This document shows positions 7,102-14,548 of a stretch of 24,839 nt of DNA, in pieces (positions within the stretch are counted from its first letter, which is position 1; every line of letters starts with the position of its first letter). The notes under the pieces are model-generated. The model was not told the origin of the DNA. It was given only the letters and a program-made list of their open reading frames with translations, and did not search any database. This DNA is from Chloroflexota bacterium (lineage in GTDB: Bacteria; Chloroflexota; Anaerolineae; Caldilineales; Caldilineaceae): positions 1-24,839 of the forward strand of contig QEUW01000065.1 in NCBI GenBank assembly GCA_003577005.1, given 5' to 3'. Both the position numbers and the translations under genes were made by a program.

Positions 7102-8741
7102 TACGGGGTCATCTCTTCCTTGGGTTTTTTGTGATAGATGATGGCGTCGGTAGAGAGGGCCATCATGGCGCCGCTGGCGGCGATGTGGAGCACCTTCGCC
7201 AGGACATCGACCGCATCGAGAATGCCAGCTTCGCGGGCGTTGACCACCTGCTGGGTGTAGGCATTGTAGGTGGCTGCGGGACCGCCCTCGCGCACCCGAT
7301 TGACGATCACTTCGGGCGCGCTGTGGCCCGAGTTGACGATGATCTGGCGCAACGGTTCACTCAGCGCACGGGCCAGGATGCGCATGCCTGCGGCCACGTC
7401 GTCGTCTTGCTCTTTGGCCGCTGCGGCCAGGAGCGCATCGGTACAATGATAGAGCGCCGCACCGCCGCCGGCCACGACGCCTCCGCGCTGTGCTTCGGAG
7501 AGCACTTTGAATGCACGTTCAGACTGTACTTCGCGCAGTTCGCGTTCGCCTTTGGTGTGGGCACCGATCTTGAGTTCGCCGACGCCGCCGGTCAAGGTGG
7601 AAAGACGCTTGACCAGTTTGGGACGCTCCTCGTCGTCAAACGGGGTGGCGGCGATAAAGCGACGCAGCCGGCTGATCTCTTCCTGGATTTCGCTGCGCTT
7701 GCTGTCGTGGGCGACGAGCGCAATGCTGTTGTTGGCGAACTCAAACCGCTGTGCGCGGCCCAGATCGCCGGGGCGGGCGCTGGCGCCGCTGCGCACCTGG
7801 TTGGGGCCCAAAAGGGTGGCGCCGGTGAGCAGCGCCAGGTCGGTCATTGCCCATTTGAGCTCCTGGCCGACCGGTTTCAATTTGACGGCGCAGATGGCAA
7901 GTTTGCGCTTATCGGCCGGTTGGCGGTGGTTGGTGACCAACGCACCAAGCGCCGCGCCGCTCACCTCCATCGCAATGATGACCAACGTCTTGGCGCCCTG
8001 GGCGACAGCCGCCTCCATCAGCGGGATGACCTGGCCGGCCTCCTTGAGCCGCTCGTCGAGGATGGCGACGGCGGGGGCAGTGAGCACCGATTTTTTTTGC
8101 TCCGCTTCGGTGTAGAAATACATGCTCTGGATTTCGGCGCCAATCCGTGCGCCAGCCACATAACGGCGGTGCAGATAGGGCGCCACAAACTTCTCGATGA
8201 CCACGTGGGCATCCGGGCCCAGCAGATAGCTCATCTCGCCCAGCACCGCCGAAAGCTGGTCATCTTTGGTGATGGTGCGGGCCAGAGCGGCCAGGTCATT
8301 TTCCCCGGCGATGGGGGCGACCTGTTGGCGCAAGGCATCGAGAGCAATGCGCACGCCCTGTTCGATCCCGCGGGTAAGGCGGGCCGAGTTGAGGCCGGCG
8401 GCGGCCATGCGCAAGCCATCACAGTAGATGGCGCGGGCGAGCACAGCTGCCGTGGCGCCGCCATCCCCGGCGCGCTGGCCGACACGCCAGACAAGACTGC
8501 GCATGACCATCGCCCCCACATCTTTCTGGGCATCGCCTAGACTGATGATGCGGCGGACAATGGTTGCGGCGTCATCGATCAGTTCCACACGGCGACCGGC
8601 GTCCGGCCCGCTGGCAACATGGCCGCCGACGGGACCGAGGGTGGGGGCTAGCAGGTCAGCGATGGCGTTGATGCCGTACCCGATCTGCTGTTGCGATTCC
8701 GGTTGCCCGACAACTTTCGGGACGTACTTGACCTGAAACAT
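7101..8741 (-). CDS. Divergent GroEL/Hsp60-family chaperonin
   Basis: This 546-residue protein has the full equatorial-intermediate-apical layout of GroEL: APTLGPVGGHV near the N-terminus, AGDGGAT (normally AGDGTTT, Asp87 kept as Asp93), an apical segment with AVAILDERLKEAGQVIPL, TGGVGELKIGA and the GGVVAGGGAAL loop. By gapless alignment backward from GVVAGGG, the position of the essential catalytic Asp398 is Arg409. The C-terminus ends in a Lys/Glu-rich tail instead of the usual GGM repeat. It is therefore probably a specialised paralogue with altered or absent ATP hydrolysis, not the housekeeping GroEL. No groES gene or CIRCE element is nearby. I chose ATG 8741, which gives the normal GroEL N-terminus (MFQVKYVPKVV) with a weak GAGA-type ribosome site. 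An upstream ATG at 8813 would add 24 unrelated residues overlapping a repeat-like stretch. Confidence 0.88.
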   Translation of the reverse strand: MFQVKYVPKVVGQPESQQQIGYGINAIADLLAPTLGPVGGHVASGPDAGRRVELIDDAATIVRRIISLGDAQKDVGAMVMRSLVWRVGQRAGDGGATAAVLARAIYCDGLRMAAAGLNSARLTRGIEQGVRIALDALRQQVAPIAGENDLAALARTITKDDQLSAVLGEMSYLLGPDAHVVIEKFVAPYLHRRYVAGARIGAEIQSMYFYTEAEQKKSVLTAPAVAILDERLKEAGQVIPLMEAAVAQGAKTLVIIAMEVSGAALGALVTNHRQPADKRKLAICAVKLKPVGQELKWAMTDLALLTGATLLGPNQVRSGASARPGDLGRAQRFEFANNSIALVAHDSKRSEIQEEISRLRRFIAATPFDDEERPKLVKRLSTLTGGVGELKIGAHTKGERELREVQSERAFKVLSEAQRGGVVAGGGAALYHCTDALLAAAAKEQDDDVAAGMRILARALSEPLRQIIVNSGHSAPEVIVNRVREGGPAATYNAYTQQVVNAREAGILDAVDVLAKVLHIAASGAMMALSTDAIIYHKKPKEEMTP

Positions 8742-8880
8742 GGTTTTTTTCTCTGGCTTCTCTTTTTGATAGACAGCGAGGCAGAGGACACGGAGAGCCC
8801 GACGCTTCCCCATGCTCCGGTGCTGCCTGCGCCTGTATGCTCGACCATCTGAGGGAGACCGCTCAATGTGTGCTTACAAC

Positions 8881-8913
8881 GGTAACATAAAGTTTACCTG
8901 ATTCCACGTGGAA
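8881..8913. promoter_or_regulatory. Palindromic protein-binding site(s), parS-like
   Basis: TTCCACGTGGAA (8902-8913) is a perfect 12-bp palindrome and fits the core of the bacterial centromere parS (TTYCACGTGRAA). The outer bases differ, giving about 13 of 16 matches. Beside it GGTAA (8881-8885) and TTACC (8894-8898) form a second imperfect palindrome. Both lie between the divergent chaperonin and PIG-L genes, so they may instead be operators for those genes. Confidence 0.4.
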
Positions 8914-8927
8914 AACAAAAAAATAGG

Positions 8928-8956
8928 TTGCGGATCACGCAGGTATGTGCGAGAAT
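8928..8956 (+). promoter_or_regulatory. Weak candidate promoter toward the PIG-L gene
   Basis: TTGCGG (8928-8933), a 17-nt spacer and GAGAAT (8951-8956) would give a leader of about 145 nt that contains the hairpin-forming repeat at 9005-9082. The match is modest. Confidence 0.3.
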
Positions 8957-9004
8957 AGGACCTGACCATGGATTTCGGAAAAAAGAACGTTTACGAGATC
9001 CTGC

Positions 9005-9082
9005 TGCGTACTGCGTAATCCGTTTGGCATAAGCAGCCAATTACGGATTACGGATTACGGATTACGGATTACGCAGCACGCA
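9005..9082. repeat. ATTACGG heptad array with inverted partner
   Basis: ATTACGG is repeated without change at 9040, 9047, 9054 and 9061, then ATTACG at 9068. The flanking 18-mer at 9005-9022 pairs with 9065-9082 at 17 of 18 positions, so the array can close into a hairpin 26 nt before the PIG-L start. Confidence 0.9.
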
Positions 9083-9107
9083 TAGCCATAACACAGATGG
9101 AGAGCAC

Positions 9108-9932
9108 ATGACAAATCATGCGTTGCGCGTTTTGATCGTAGGCGCCCACCCGGATGACCCGGACTTTGCCGCGGGTGGGGTAGCTGCGCTCTACCGGCGC
9201 CAGGGACACACGGTGAAGCTGGTGAGCCTGACCAACGGCGACGCCGGCCACCACGAGATGGGGGGCGCGCCGTTGGCGTGGCGTCGCCGCGCCGAGGCCG
9301 CTGCCGCTGGCGCGGTCTTGGGGGTCGAGTACATCACACTGGACATTCACGACGGCGCATTGTTGCCGACCTTGGAGCACCGCAATCTGGTCATTGGCCT
9401 GATCCGTGAGTTTCAACCCGACCTGGTGACGGTGCACCGGCCCAATGACTACCACCCTGACCACCGCTACGCCTCGCAACTGGTGCAGGATGCGTCGTAT
9501 ATGCTGACGGTGCCCAATGTCGTCTCGCACGTCCCTCATCTGCGCGCCATGCCGGTGATCGTCCACACCTGGGACCATTTTCAAAAGCCCTATCCGTTTC
9601 AGGCTGATATAGTGGTCTCGATTGACGAAGTGATCGAGCAGAAAGTGGATGCGCTCCACTGCCACACCTCGCAAGTCTACGAGTGGCTACCCTACAATGG
9701 CCGCTATCTAGAAGAAGTGCCCGCTGACCCCTCCGAGCGACGCGCCTGGCTGCGACGCCGCTATGAGCCCCGTCTCCGGCGCGTAGCCGATCTTTATCGC
9801 ACGCAGTTGGTCGAGCAATATGGCGCCGAACGAGGGCAAAACGTGCAATATGCCGAGGCGTTCGAGGTGTGCGAATATGGGGCGCCGTTGACGGCGGAAA
9901 AACGAGAGCAGCTCTTTCCCTTCTTTTCATGA
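9108..9932 (+). CDS. PIG-L family (LmbE-like) deacetylase
   Basis: This 274-residue protein belongs to the PIG-L/LmbE superfamily of zinc-dependent N-deacetylases, which act on N-acetylglucosaminyl groups of sugars, inositol conjugates (as in mycothiol and bacillithiol synthesis) or cell-surface glycans. The zinc motif GAHPDDPD (His14, Asp17) is at the usual N-terminal place, and the second HPDH motif (116-119, after HRPNDY) is present, so it should be active. No signal peptide is seen. GGAG is placed 5-6 nt before the ATG. The gene is followed 49 nt later by an unknown membrane protein on the same strand. The exact substrate cannot be deduced. The neighbouring glycosyltransferases make a glycan or glycoconjugate possible. 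Confidence 0.93.
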   Translation: MTNHALRVLIVGAHPDDPDFAAGGVAALYRRQGHTVKLVSLTNGDAGHHEMGGAPLAWRRRAEAAAAGAVLGVEYITLDIHDGALLPTLEHRNLVIGLIREFQPDLVTVHRPNDYHPDHRYASQLVQDASYMLTVPNVVSHVPHLRAMPVIVHTWDHFQKPYPFQADIVVSIDEVIEQKVDALHCHTSQVYEWLPYNGRYLEEVPADPSERRAWLRRRYEPRLRRVADLYRTQLVEQYGAERGQNVQYAEAFEVCEYGAPLTAEKREQLFPFFS

Positions 9933-9981
9933 CATATCATTGCGATCAGGCCGAAGCACTTGTTGGTCAGAGAGGTTCAGC

Positions 9982-11061
9982 ATGGAGACAACAGACGACC
10001 CAGCCGACTCCGGGGCGTATCCGGCGGGGGCTGACCCGCCTTATCTACCCAGTTGGATCGACCGCTTTACTACCTGGCTGGAGCGCCTGCCCTTTCCCCG
10101 TTGGTTTTGTTATCTCGGCTTATGGCTTGCCCTCTTCCTGCCGTATAGTGGCGTGAAATGGTGGGATGGCGCCTACCCCTTCGGCACCTTCAACCTTTTC
10201 CACCTGTTGCTCACCGGCACGAGTGTGTATGGGCTAGCCCTGATGCACTATCTAGATTGGAGCGCTGGAAATGCGCTCGCCGCCTTTCGTCCTGTTCTGA
10301 CAGTTGATGCCAAGGGCTATGCGGATTTGCGGTACCGATTAACCACCCTCCCCGCTTGGCCAACACTCTGGATGTCCCTCCTGATTGGTCTGTGGCGGGG
10401 TCCTTCCTTTCTGTATCACCAGGATCTGTTCGCCTCCCTCAAGCTCGGCACTTCCACGTTGGCCCTCGGCTTAGAGATCTTCTTCTTGTGCTTCCTCTGG
10501 GCGGTGGCTGGCGCATTTGTGTACCACACGTTTCACCAACTCCGGCTGGTCAGTCAGATCTACACCAGCTGCACTCGCATCAATCTCTTTCAGCAGGGGC
10601 CGCTTTATGCGTTTTCGCATCTCACCGCCCGCACTGCCTTTGGCGTGCTCTTGCTGAATGGGGTTTGGGCGATGGCTGAGACCGCCACCGGCCAGCCACT
10701 GGTGCTCCTCGAAACGACGCTCTTCTTTACCCTGATCGCCCTGGTCACCTTTCTCTGGCCGTTGCGCAGTGTCCATGCCATCCTTGCGGCGGAGCAGCAA
10801 CGCCTCCAGGACGAGACGACCCACCGGCTCGCCACCACGTTCGTGGAGTTGGAGCGACGGTTGGATGCCGGCGATTTGGAGGCGGTAAGCACCTTGAAAA
10901 CGGCAATTGACAGCTTACGCACGAAGCAGGAGGTGATCGCCAACCGCCCGACCTGGCCGTGGCAGCGCGATACCGCGCGTGGGGTCGGCGCGGCCGCTGC
11001 TTTGCCGCTGGTAATCTGGGTCATCCAGCGGTTGCTGGAGCGTTTTGTTTTCCCCAGCTAA
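9982..11061 (+). CDS. Polytopic membrane protein of unknown function
   Basis: I do not recognise this 359-residue protein. It has a short charged N-terminus, then about six hydrophobic segments: FPRWFCYLGLWLALFL, FNLFHLLLTGTSVYGLAL, a weaker one near LPAWPTLWMSLLIGLW, LGLEIFFLCFLWAVAGAFV, FGVLLLNGVWAM and LFFTLIALVTFLW. Next comes a charged, probably coiled-coil stretch (LAAEQQRLQDETTHRLATTF onward, about 60 residues), and finally a C-terminal hydrophobic helix (ALPLVIWVIQRLL). This suggests a membrane domain with a cytoplasmic coil anchored back to the membrane. ATG 9982 is chosen because AGAGAGG precedes it by about 7 nt; the earlier TTG at 9940 lacks such a site. It is probably co-transcribed with the PIG-L gene. 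Confidence 0.75.
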   Translation: METTDDPADSGAYPAGADPPYLPSWIDRFTTWLERLPFPRWFCYLGLWLALFLPYSGVKWWDGAYPFGTFNLFHLLLTGTSVYGLALMHYLDWSAGNALAAFRPVLTVDAKGYADLRYRLTTLPAWPTLWMSLLIGLWRGPSFLYHQDLFASLKLGTSTLALGLEIFFLCFLWAVAGAFVYHTFHQLRLVSQIYTSCTRINLFQQGPLYAFSHLTARTAFGVLLLNGVWAMAETATGQPLVLLETTLFFTLIALVTFLWPLRSVHAILAAEQQRLQDETTHRLATTFVELERRLDAGDLEAVSTLKTAIDSLRTKQEVIANRPTWPWQRDTARGVGAAAALPLVIWVIQRLLERFVFPS

Positions 11062-11086
11062 CCGGCTCCGTCTCGGTGCCGGTTAG
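11058..11086 (+). terminator. Hairpin at the end of the membrane-protein gene
   Basis: CTAACCGGC (11058-11066) pairs with GCCGGTTAG (11078-11086) around an 11-nt loop. The stem overlaps the stop codon (11059-11061). No U-tract follows, so it may be a transcript-end stabiliser shared by the converging genes and not a classical terminator. Confidence 0.45.
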
Positions 11087-11149
11087 ATCCCAGCCGGGTG
11101 TGAGGATGATGGGTGGGCCATCGGCGCTGACGACGCACGTATCGAAGCT
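11087..11149 (-). pseudogene. Possible short relic of an MBL-fold hydrolase gene
   Basis: Read on the minus strand in the frame that follows the GT4 stop, this stretch gives 21 residues without a stop: SFDTCVVSADGPPIILTPG then WD. The pattern (S/T)CVxVxADGPPIILDxG is typical near the N-terminus of metallo-beta-lactamase-fold hydrolases. Only this segment is present and the zinc-binding part is absent, so a chance match cannot be excluded. Confidence 0.25.
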
Positions 11150-11152
11150 ATT

Positions 11153-12103
11153 TTATCCGTTTAGCGAGTCAAAAAAGGCTTTGAGGCTCTGCATTTCGCG
11201 CACCGGGTCTTGATAGGGTTGGGTGGTGGCAACGGCATTGTTGCGAATCAGATCATACCGCTGTGGATCATCGGCCAGGTCGCGCAAGACTTGCTCCAAC
11301 GTTTCGCCTAAGAGTGGCAGGTTGCCGTTTTCCACCAGGATGCAGTTTTGTTCCGTCCCCTGCCCCACCATATAGGTGTTGCCACCTACACCGCTGTAGC
11401 CCACTACCAGACAGCCACACGCCATCGCCTCCAGCACAGAGACATTCATGCCCTCTTGCATAGCCGTAGTCAGATAGACCGAAGCGTCGCGCAAGTGCTG
11501 GGCGTACACGTCTTCATCCAGGTTGCGCAAGGGCAGCCATTGGTAGGCATGCAGCGGCCCGCCTTTGCGGGTCAACACAGCTTGCAGCCACGTCCCCGTA
11601 TTATCTTTGCGCGTTAGATAGACTACCTGTGGCTGCTTGGATGCCGGCTGCGGAAAATAGCGTACGGGGTCGATGAATTCATCTACAAGTGACACGGCGA
11701 TCTCCATGTGCCATTCCAGAAAACGCTTGACCACGGGTGACTTTGCCATGACTTGGGTGATGCCAAAATCCTGCCACCGCTCACCAGGACGTAACCGTGC
11801 ATAGTCGAGCGCCCAACTGAGCGCGATCACCACCCGGCAGCCGCCAAAACTTTGCGTCTGGCGTATGTAGTCCACCATGACCTCCGGGAAGACGAGGATA
11901 TCCTCGACGCCAAAGCGCGGCCTATCCTCCAGCCAGACGACCGGGACAGTATAGCCATGCCAGGTGAGCGAAAAACCACGGCGCTGGTGGACAATCGCCG
12001 CCTCATATCCAAGCTGGCGCAGCCGATAGACATGGCGGTAGAGTGTCTTCACTCCCCCCGATGGCTGGGGGAAATCGGGGCAAAAGTAAAAGATATGAGT
12101 CAC
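11153..12103 (-). CDS. GT4-type glycosyltransferase
   Basis: This 316-residue protein is a retaining GT-B glycosyltransferase. The N-terminal half has the acceptor-side FCPDFPQPSGGVKTLYRH glycine motif. The C-terminal half has the donor-binding region with Glu217-x7-Glu225 (EGMNVSVLE), followed by AMACGCLVVGYSGVGG, the typical GT4 nucleotide-sugar site. It is shorter than most GT4 enzymes (360-400 residues) and the central linker looks reduced, so the acceptor domain may be compact. It is cytoplasmic, with no membrane helix. The GTG start at 12103 lies 6 nt after the stop of the upstream GT-C gene, and the ribosome site GGAGGA overlaps the end of that gene, so the two are translationally coupled. 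This suggests that they work on the same glycan. Sugar and acceptor are unknown. Confidence 0.88.
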   Translation of the reverse strand: MTHIFYFCPDFPQPSGGVKTLYRHVYRLRQLGYEAAIVHQRRGFSLTWHGYTVPVVWLEDRPRFGVEDILVFPEVMVDYIRQTQSFGGCRVVIALSWALDYARLRPGERWQDFGITQVMAKSPVVKRFLEWHMEIAVSLVDEFIDPVRYFPQPASKQPQVVYLTRKDNTGTWLQAVLTRKGGPLHAYQWLPLRNLDEDVYAQHLRDASVYLTTAMQEGMNVSVLEAMACGCLVVGYSGVGGNTYMVGQGTEQNCILVENGNLPLLGETLEQVLRDLADDPQRYDLIRNNAVATTQPYQDPVREMQSLKAFFDSLNG

Positions 12104-12109
12104 TTGTGC

Positions 12110-14548
12110 TCACTCCTCCTGGACGATCTCGACTGTTGCAAGCTCAAGCGTGTCGCTCCCTTGCGCAAGCAATAGCCGCTCATTTCGTACCGGCTGGTAG
12201 AGACCGACCGCCAACCGGTACATTCCCGGCAGCAGATCCGGCGGCAGGTCCACGGTGTAACTGTCCGCCACCTGTTCGCCCACGTCCCACGCCGAGGTAG
12301 GATAAAAGGCGCCCGTTGGGGGCTGGTCGATCTGGGCAACCGGCGCGCCTGCCGGCCCGACCAGGTGGATAAAGAGTGTATAGTCCTCCGCTAAGGGTTT
12401 ATCGGTTGTCCAGACCAGGCGGAGCGGCAGCGTTTCGCCCGCGCGGATGGTGGCAGAAATAACATCTGTCCCGACCAGACGCATACCGTTGGCCCACTGA
12501 GCGTTGAGTCGCGTGGCCGGTGGGTCAACTGGTGACCCTAGCGTGAGCCAGTCGATGGCATACGGTTCACGGGCTGGAGCCAGCGTCGCCACGTCATAGG
12601 CAACCACATCGAGCCGGTAGCGCCCCGGCGCCAGGTCGGTGGGTAGCGGCAGCGCCTTGAGGTCGGGCCGTGGTGTGTCAAAGAAGAGGTTGGTGGGGAT
12701 AAAGCCCTGCGCGGGCGGCCCATCCGCCTGCGTGACAATGGCGCCATCTGCGGCGACGACCCGGAGCGAAGTGTTGAACTGCTGGTCAATTGGCGTATCC
12801 GCTCGCCAGAAGAGCGTGACTGTCAAAGCAGCGCCCAGTGTAGCCTCGCTTCGTTCCCAGCCCATGAGCGCCAGTGGCCCAAAGAGGATGGGTGGTTCGA
12901 CCTCCTGCTTGACAGGATGGTCAGGTGGTGGTCGCCACCGGTCGGCGCGCAGGACCATCACCCCGCGCTCGTGGAAGGCCAGGTCAAACTGCTCGATGAC
13001 CGTCTGCACAAAGTCGGCGTCGTAGCGTGTAGCCAGGCGAAAGCTGTCGGTGACAAACCAGGTGCGCGGACCACGGCGAATGACTTCTGCCAGTTGCGGT
13101 GTGGTGTTGAGCAGCGGCGAACCGGTCCAGCGGTCGACAAGCACACCCGCACGGTCGATCACAAACTCCTCGTAGCCATGCTGGAGTGCATAATAGTCAC
13201 ACCCGCCCAGCACAAATGCACAGGCCGGCGGCTGCGGCGAGAGGATCACATCGTTCGCCTGGCGGGCGCCCGCCAGATAGGCCAGTGCCCGGTCGTAGCC
13301 CTCCACCTGCTGGTCGAACACCCGTTCGGCCGCCGGGTAGAGCGTCACCAGCGCCAGGAGGCTCAACAAGCCGACCGGAATACGACCGGCGCTAGTTGCC
13401 CTGCTTTGCTGAAAACGCAAATACAACCATCTCCCCAATTGCTCCACCAGCCAGATGAGCCCAGCAGCACCTACCAGAAGCCACAAGGGCTGCACCAGAA
13501 ACAGATAGCGAGCTTCGCGCCAGGTGGTGCCCACCACAAGAAAGATGGCCGCAACGACAAACCAAAAGTGCAACGCAAAGAAGAGCGTCGCCTGGTGAAA
13601 ACGGGGCAAGTCGCGCAGCCGTCCTTGCACCTGGCGCAAGGCTGCCACCGCAACTGTGACTGCCCCCAACCCTGCCAGCGTCCACGGCAACCGTTCCGGC
13701 GCAACCAGCAGCGGGCTGTATGTGCGCCACGCCCCCACCAGGTCAAAGACTAGACCCACGTAGGGTCGCTCTGCCTGGATTGTCTCGAAGTAGCCCGGCT
13801 GGCCGATGATCTCGATGGCATAGCGGATGGCAATGGCAGCCACGCAAACCAGATGCGCCAGGGCAACTCCCCGTTGTAGAAAAAAGCGCCACCCGCGCCA
13901 CAGTAAGGTCGCCAACACAATGGCTGGGTAGAGCAAGATCATCTCTTCCTGCGAAAAAAGGGCGAGGGTGAAGAGGAGCGGGAATAACCAGAAGCGAATT
14001 GTGAATCGTGAATTGCCCTTCCCATATTCCGTGTTTCGTGGTTCGTATGCCGCAACAAAATCAAACGCCGCCCAGACGGCCAGCAGAGTGAAGAACTGGA
14101 GTTGGGCGTAGAAGCGGGCGCGGCTGCTCCAGATGATCGCCTCGGGCAGCAGGGTCAGGCCGGTGGCTGCCAACCAGCCTACACCGGCGCGCCATTCGCG
14201 CCGGCCGATGAAGAAGACGGCAACAATCGTCGCCAGGCCAAAGAGGACGCTGGGCAACCGGCCAATCGTATAGCTAAAGCCAAAGAGCGTGAGAAAGAGC
14301 GCTTCAACATACGAGGCAAGCAGCCCTCGGGTGTAGAGCACGCCGCTGGGCATGAGCGGCGCACCAGATTCCTGCACCTGCCGCGCTGCCCACAAGGTCG
14401 TGAATTCATCGACATAGAGGCTGATCTCGCGCACATAGCGCCAGCGTAGCCAGAACGCCAGAAGCAGCAACGGCGCCAACGCTGCGACCCACCACAGCCC
14501 GCCGCGGCTAGAAAGGTTTGCGGGACGAGAGGTATACGCACTCGTCAT
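12110..14548 (-). CDS. GT-C (GT39/ArnT-like) membrane glycosyltransferase with two C-terminal beta-sandwich domains
   Basis: This 812-residue polytopic protein transfers sugar from a polyprenyl-phosphate donor outside the membrane. After the first helix (about 18-35) comes the loop with the catalytic acidic pair YVDEFTTLW (Asp47, Glu48). About ten further helices run to near residue 400, including a conserved WSSRARFYAQL segment. A soluble region follows, then two tandem beta-sandwich domains (about 545-665 and 670-812), each with a PGxYRL(D/A)VxxY strand motif. They are probably extracytoplasmic and may hold the acceptor or bind glycan. The ATG overlaps the stop of the upstream GT-C gene by ATGA, and GT4 follows at 6 nt. 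A membrane loop (AYEPRNTEYGKGNSRF region) is encoded by heptad repeats. It is a different subtype from the A and B enzymes beside it. Confidence 0.88.
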   Translation of the reverse strand: MTSAYTSRPANLSSRGGLWWVAALAPLLLLAFWLRWRYVREISLYVDEFTTLWAARQVQESGAPLMPSGVLYTRGLLASYVEALFLTLFGFSYTIGRLPSVLFGLATIVAVFFIGRREWRAGVGWLAATGLTLLPEAIIWSSRARFYAQLQFFTLLAVWAAFDFVAAYEPRNTEYGKGNSRFTIRFWLFPLLFTLALFSQEEMILLYPAIVLATLLWRGWRFFLQRGVALAHLVCVAAIAIRYAIEIIGQPGYFETIQAERPYVGLVFDLVGAWRTYSPLLVAPERLPWTLAGLGAVTVAVAALRQVQGRLRDLPRFHQATLFFALHFWFVVAAIFLVVGTTWREARYLFLVQPLWLLVGAAGLIWLVEQLGRWLYLRFQQSRATSAGRIPVGLLSLLALVTLYPAAERVFDQQVEGYDRALAYLAGARQANDVILSPQPPACAFVLGGCDYYALQHGYEEFVIDRAGVLVDRWTGSPLLNTTPQLAEVIRRGPRTWFVTDSFRLATRYDADFVQTVIEQFDLAFHERGVMVLRADRWRPPPDHPVKQEVEPPILFGPLALMGWERSEATLGAALTVTLFWRADTPIDQQFNTSLRVVAADGAIVTQADGPPAQGFIPTNLFFDTPRPDLKALPLPTDLAPGRYRLDVVAYDVATLAPAREPYAIDWLTLGSPVDPPATRLNAQWANGMRLVGTDVISATIRAGETLPLRLVWTTDKPLAEDYTLFIHLVGPAGAPVAQIDQPPTGAFYPTSAWDVGEQVADSYTVDLPPDLLPGMYRLAVGLYQPVRNERLLLAQGSDTLELATVEIVQEE
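13995..14050. repeat. Heptad repeat array inside a GT-C gene
   Basis: Eight 7-bp steps run here: CGAATTG, TGAATCG, TGAATTG, CCCTTCC, CATATTC, CGTGTTT, CGTGGTT, CGTATGC. They encode the polar loop NTEYGKGNSRFTIR between two membrane helices. Confidence 0.7.

Noticed and set aside
7098..8540. 480-residue open frame on the plus strand
   Set aside because: It is antisense to the chaperonin, has low-complexity Gly/Ala/His-rich composition and matches no family. Long antisense frames are expected opposite GC-rich genes.
8742..8900. CIRCE element for chaperonin control
   Set aside because: No TTAGCACTC/GAGTGCTAA pair is present on either strand.
9040..9073. ATTACGG array as telomere repeat
   Set aside because: It is internal, short, flanked by normal genes, and is one of several different heptamers in the window.
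12917..13753. 278-residue plus-strand frame
   Set aside because: It is complementary to the membrane region of the GT-C gene at 12110-14548 and shows no domain or ribosome binding site.
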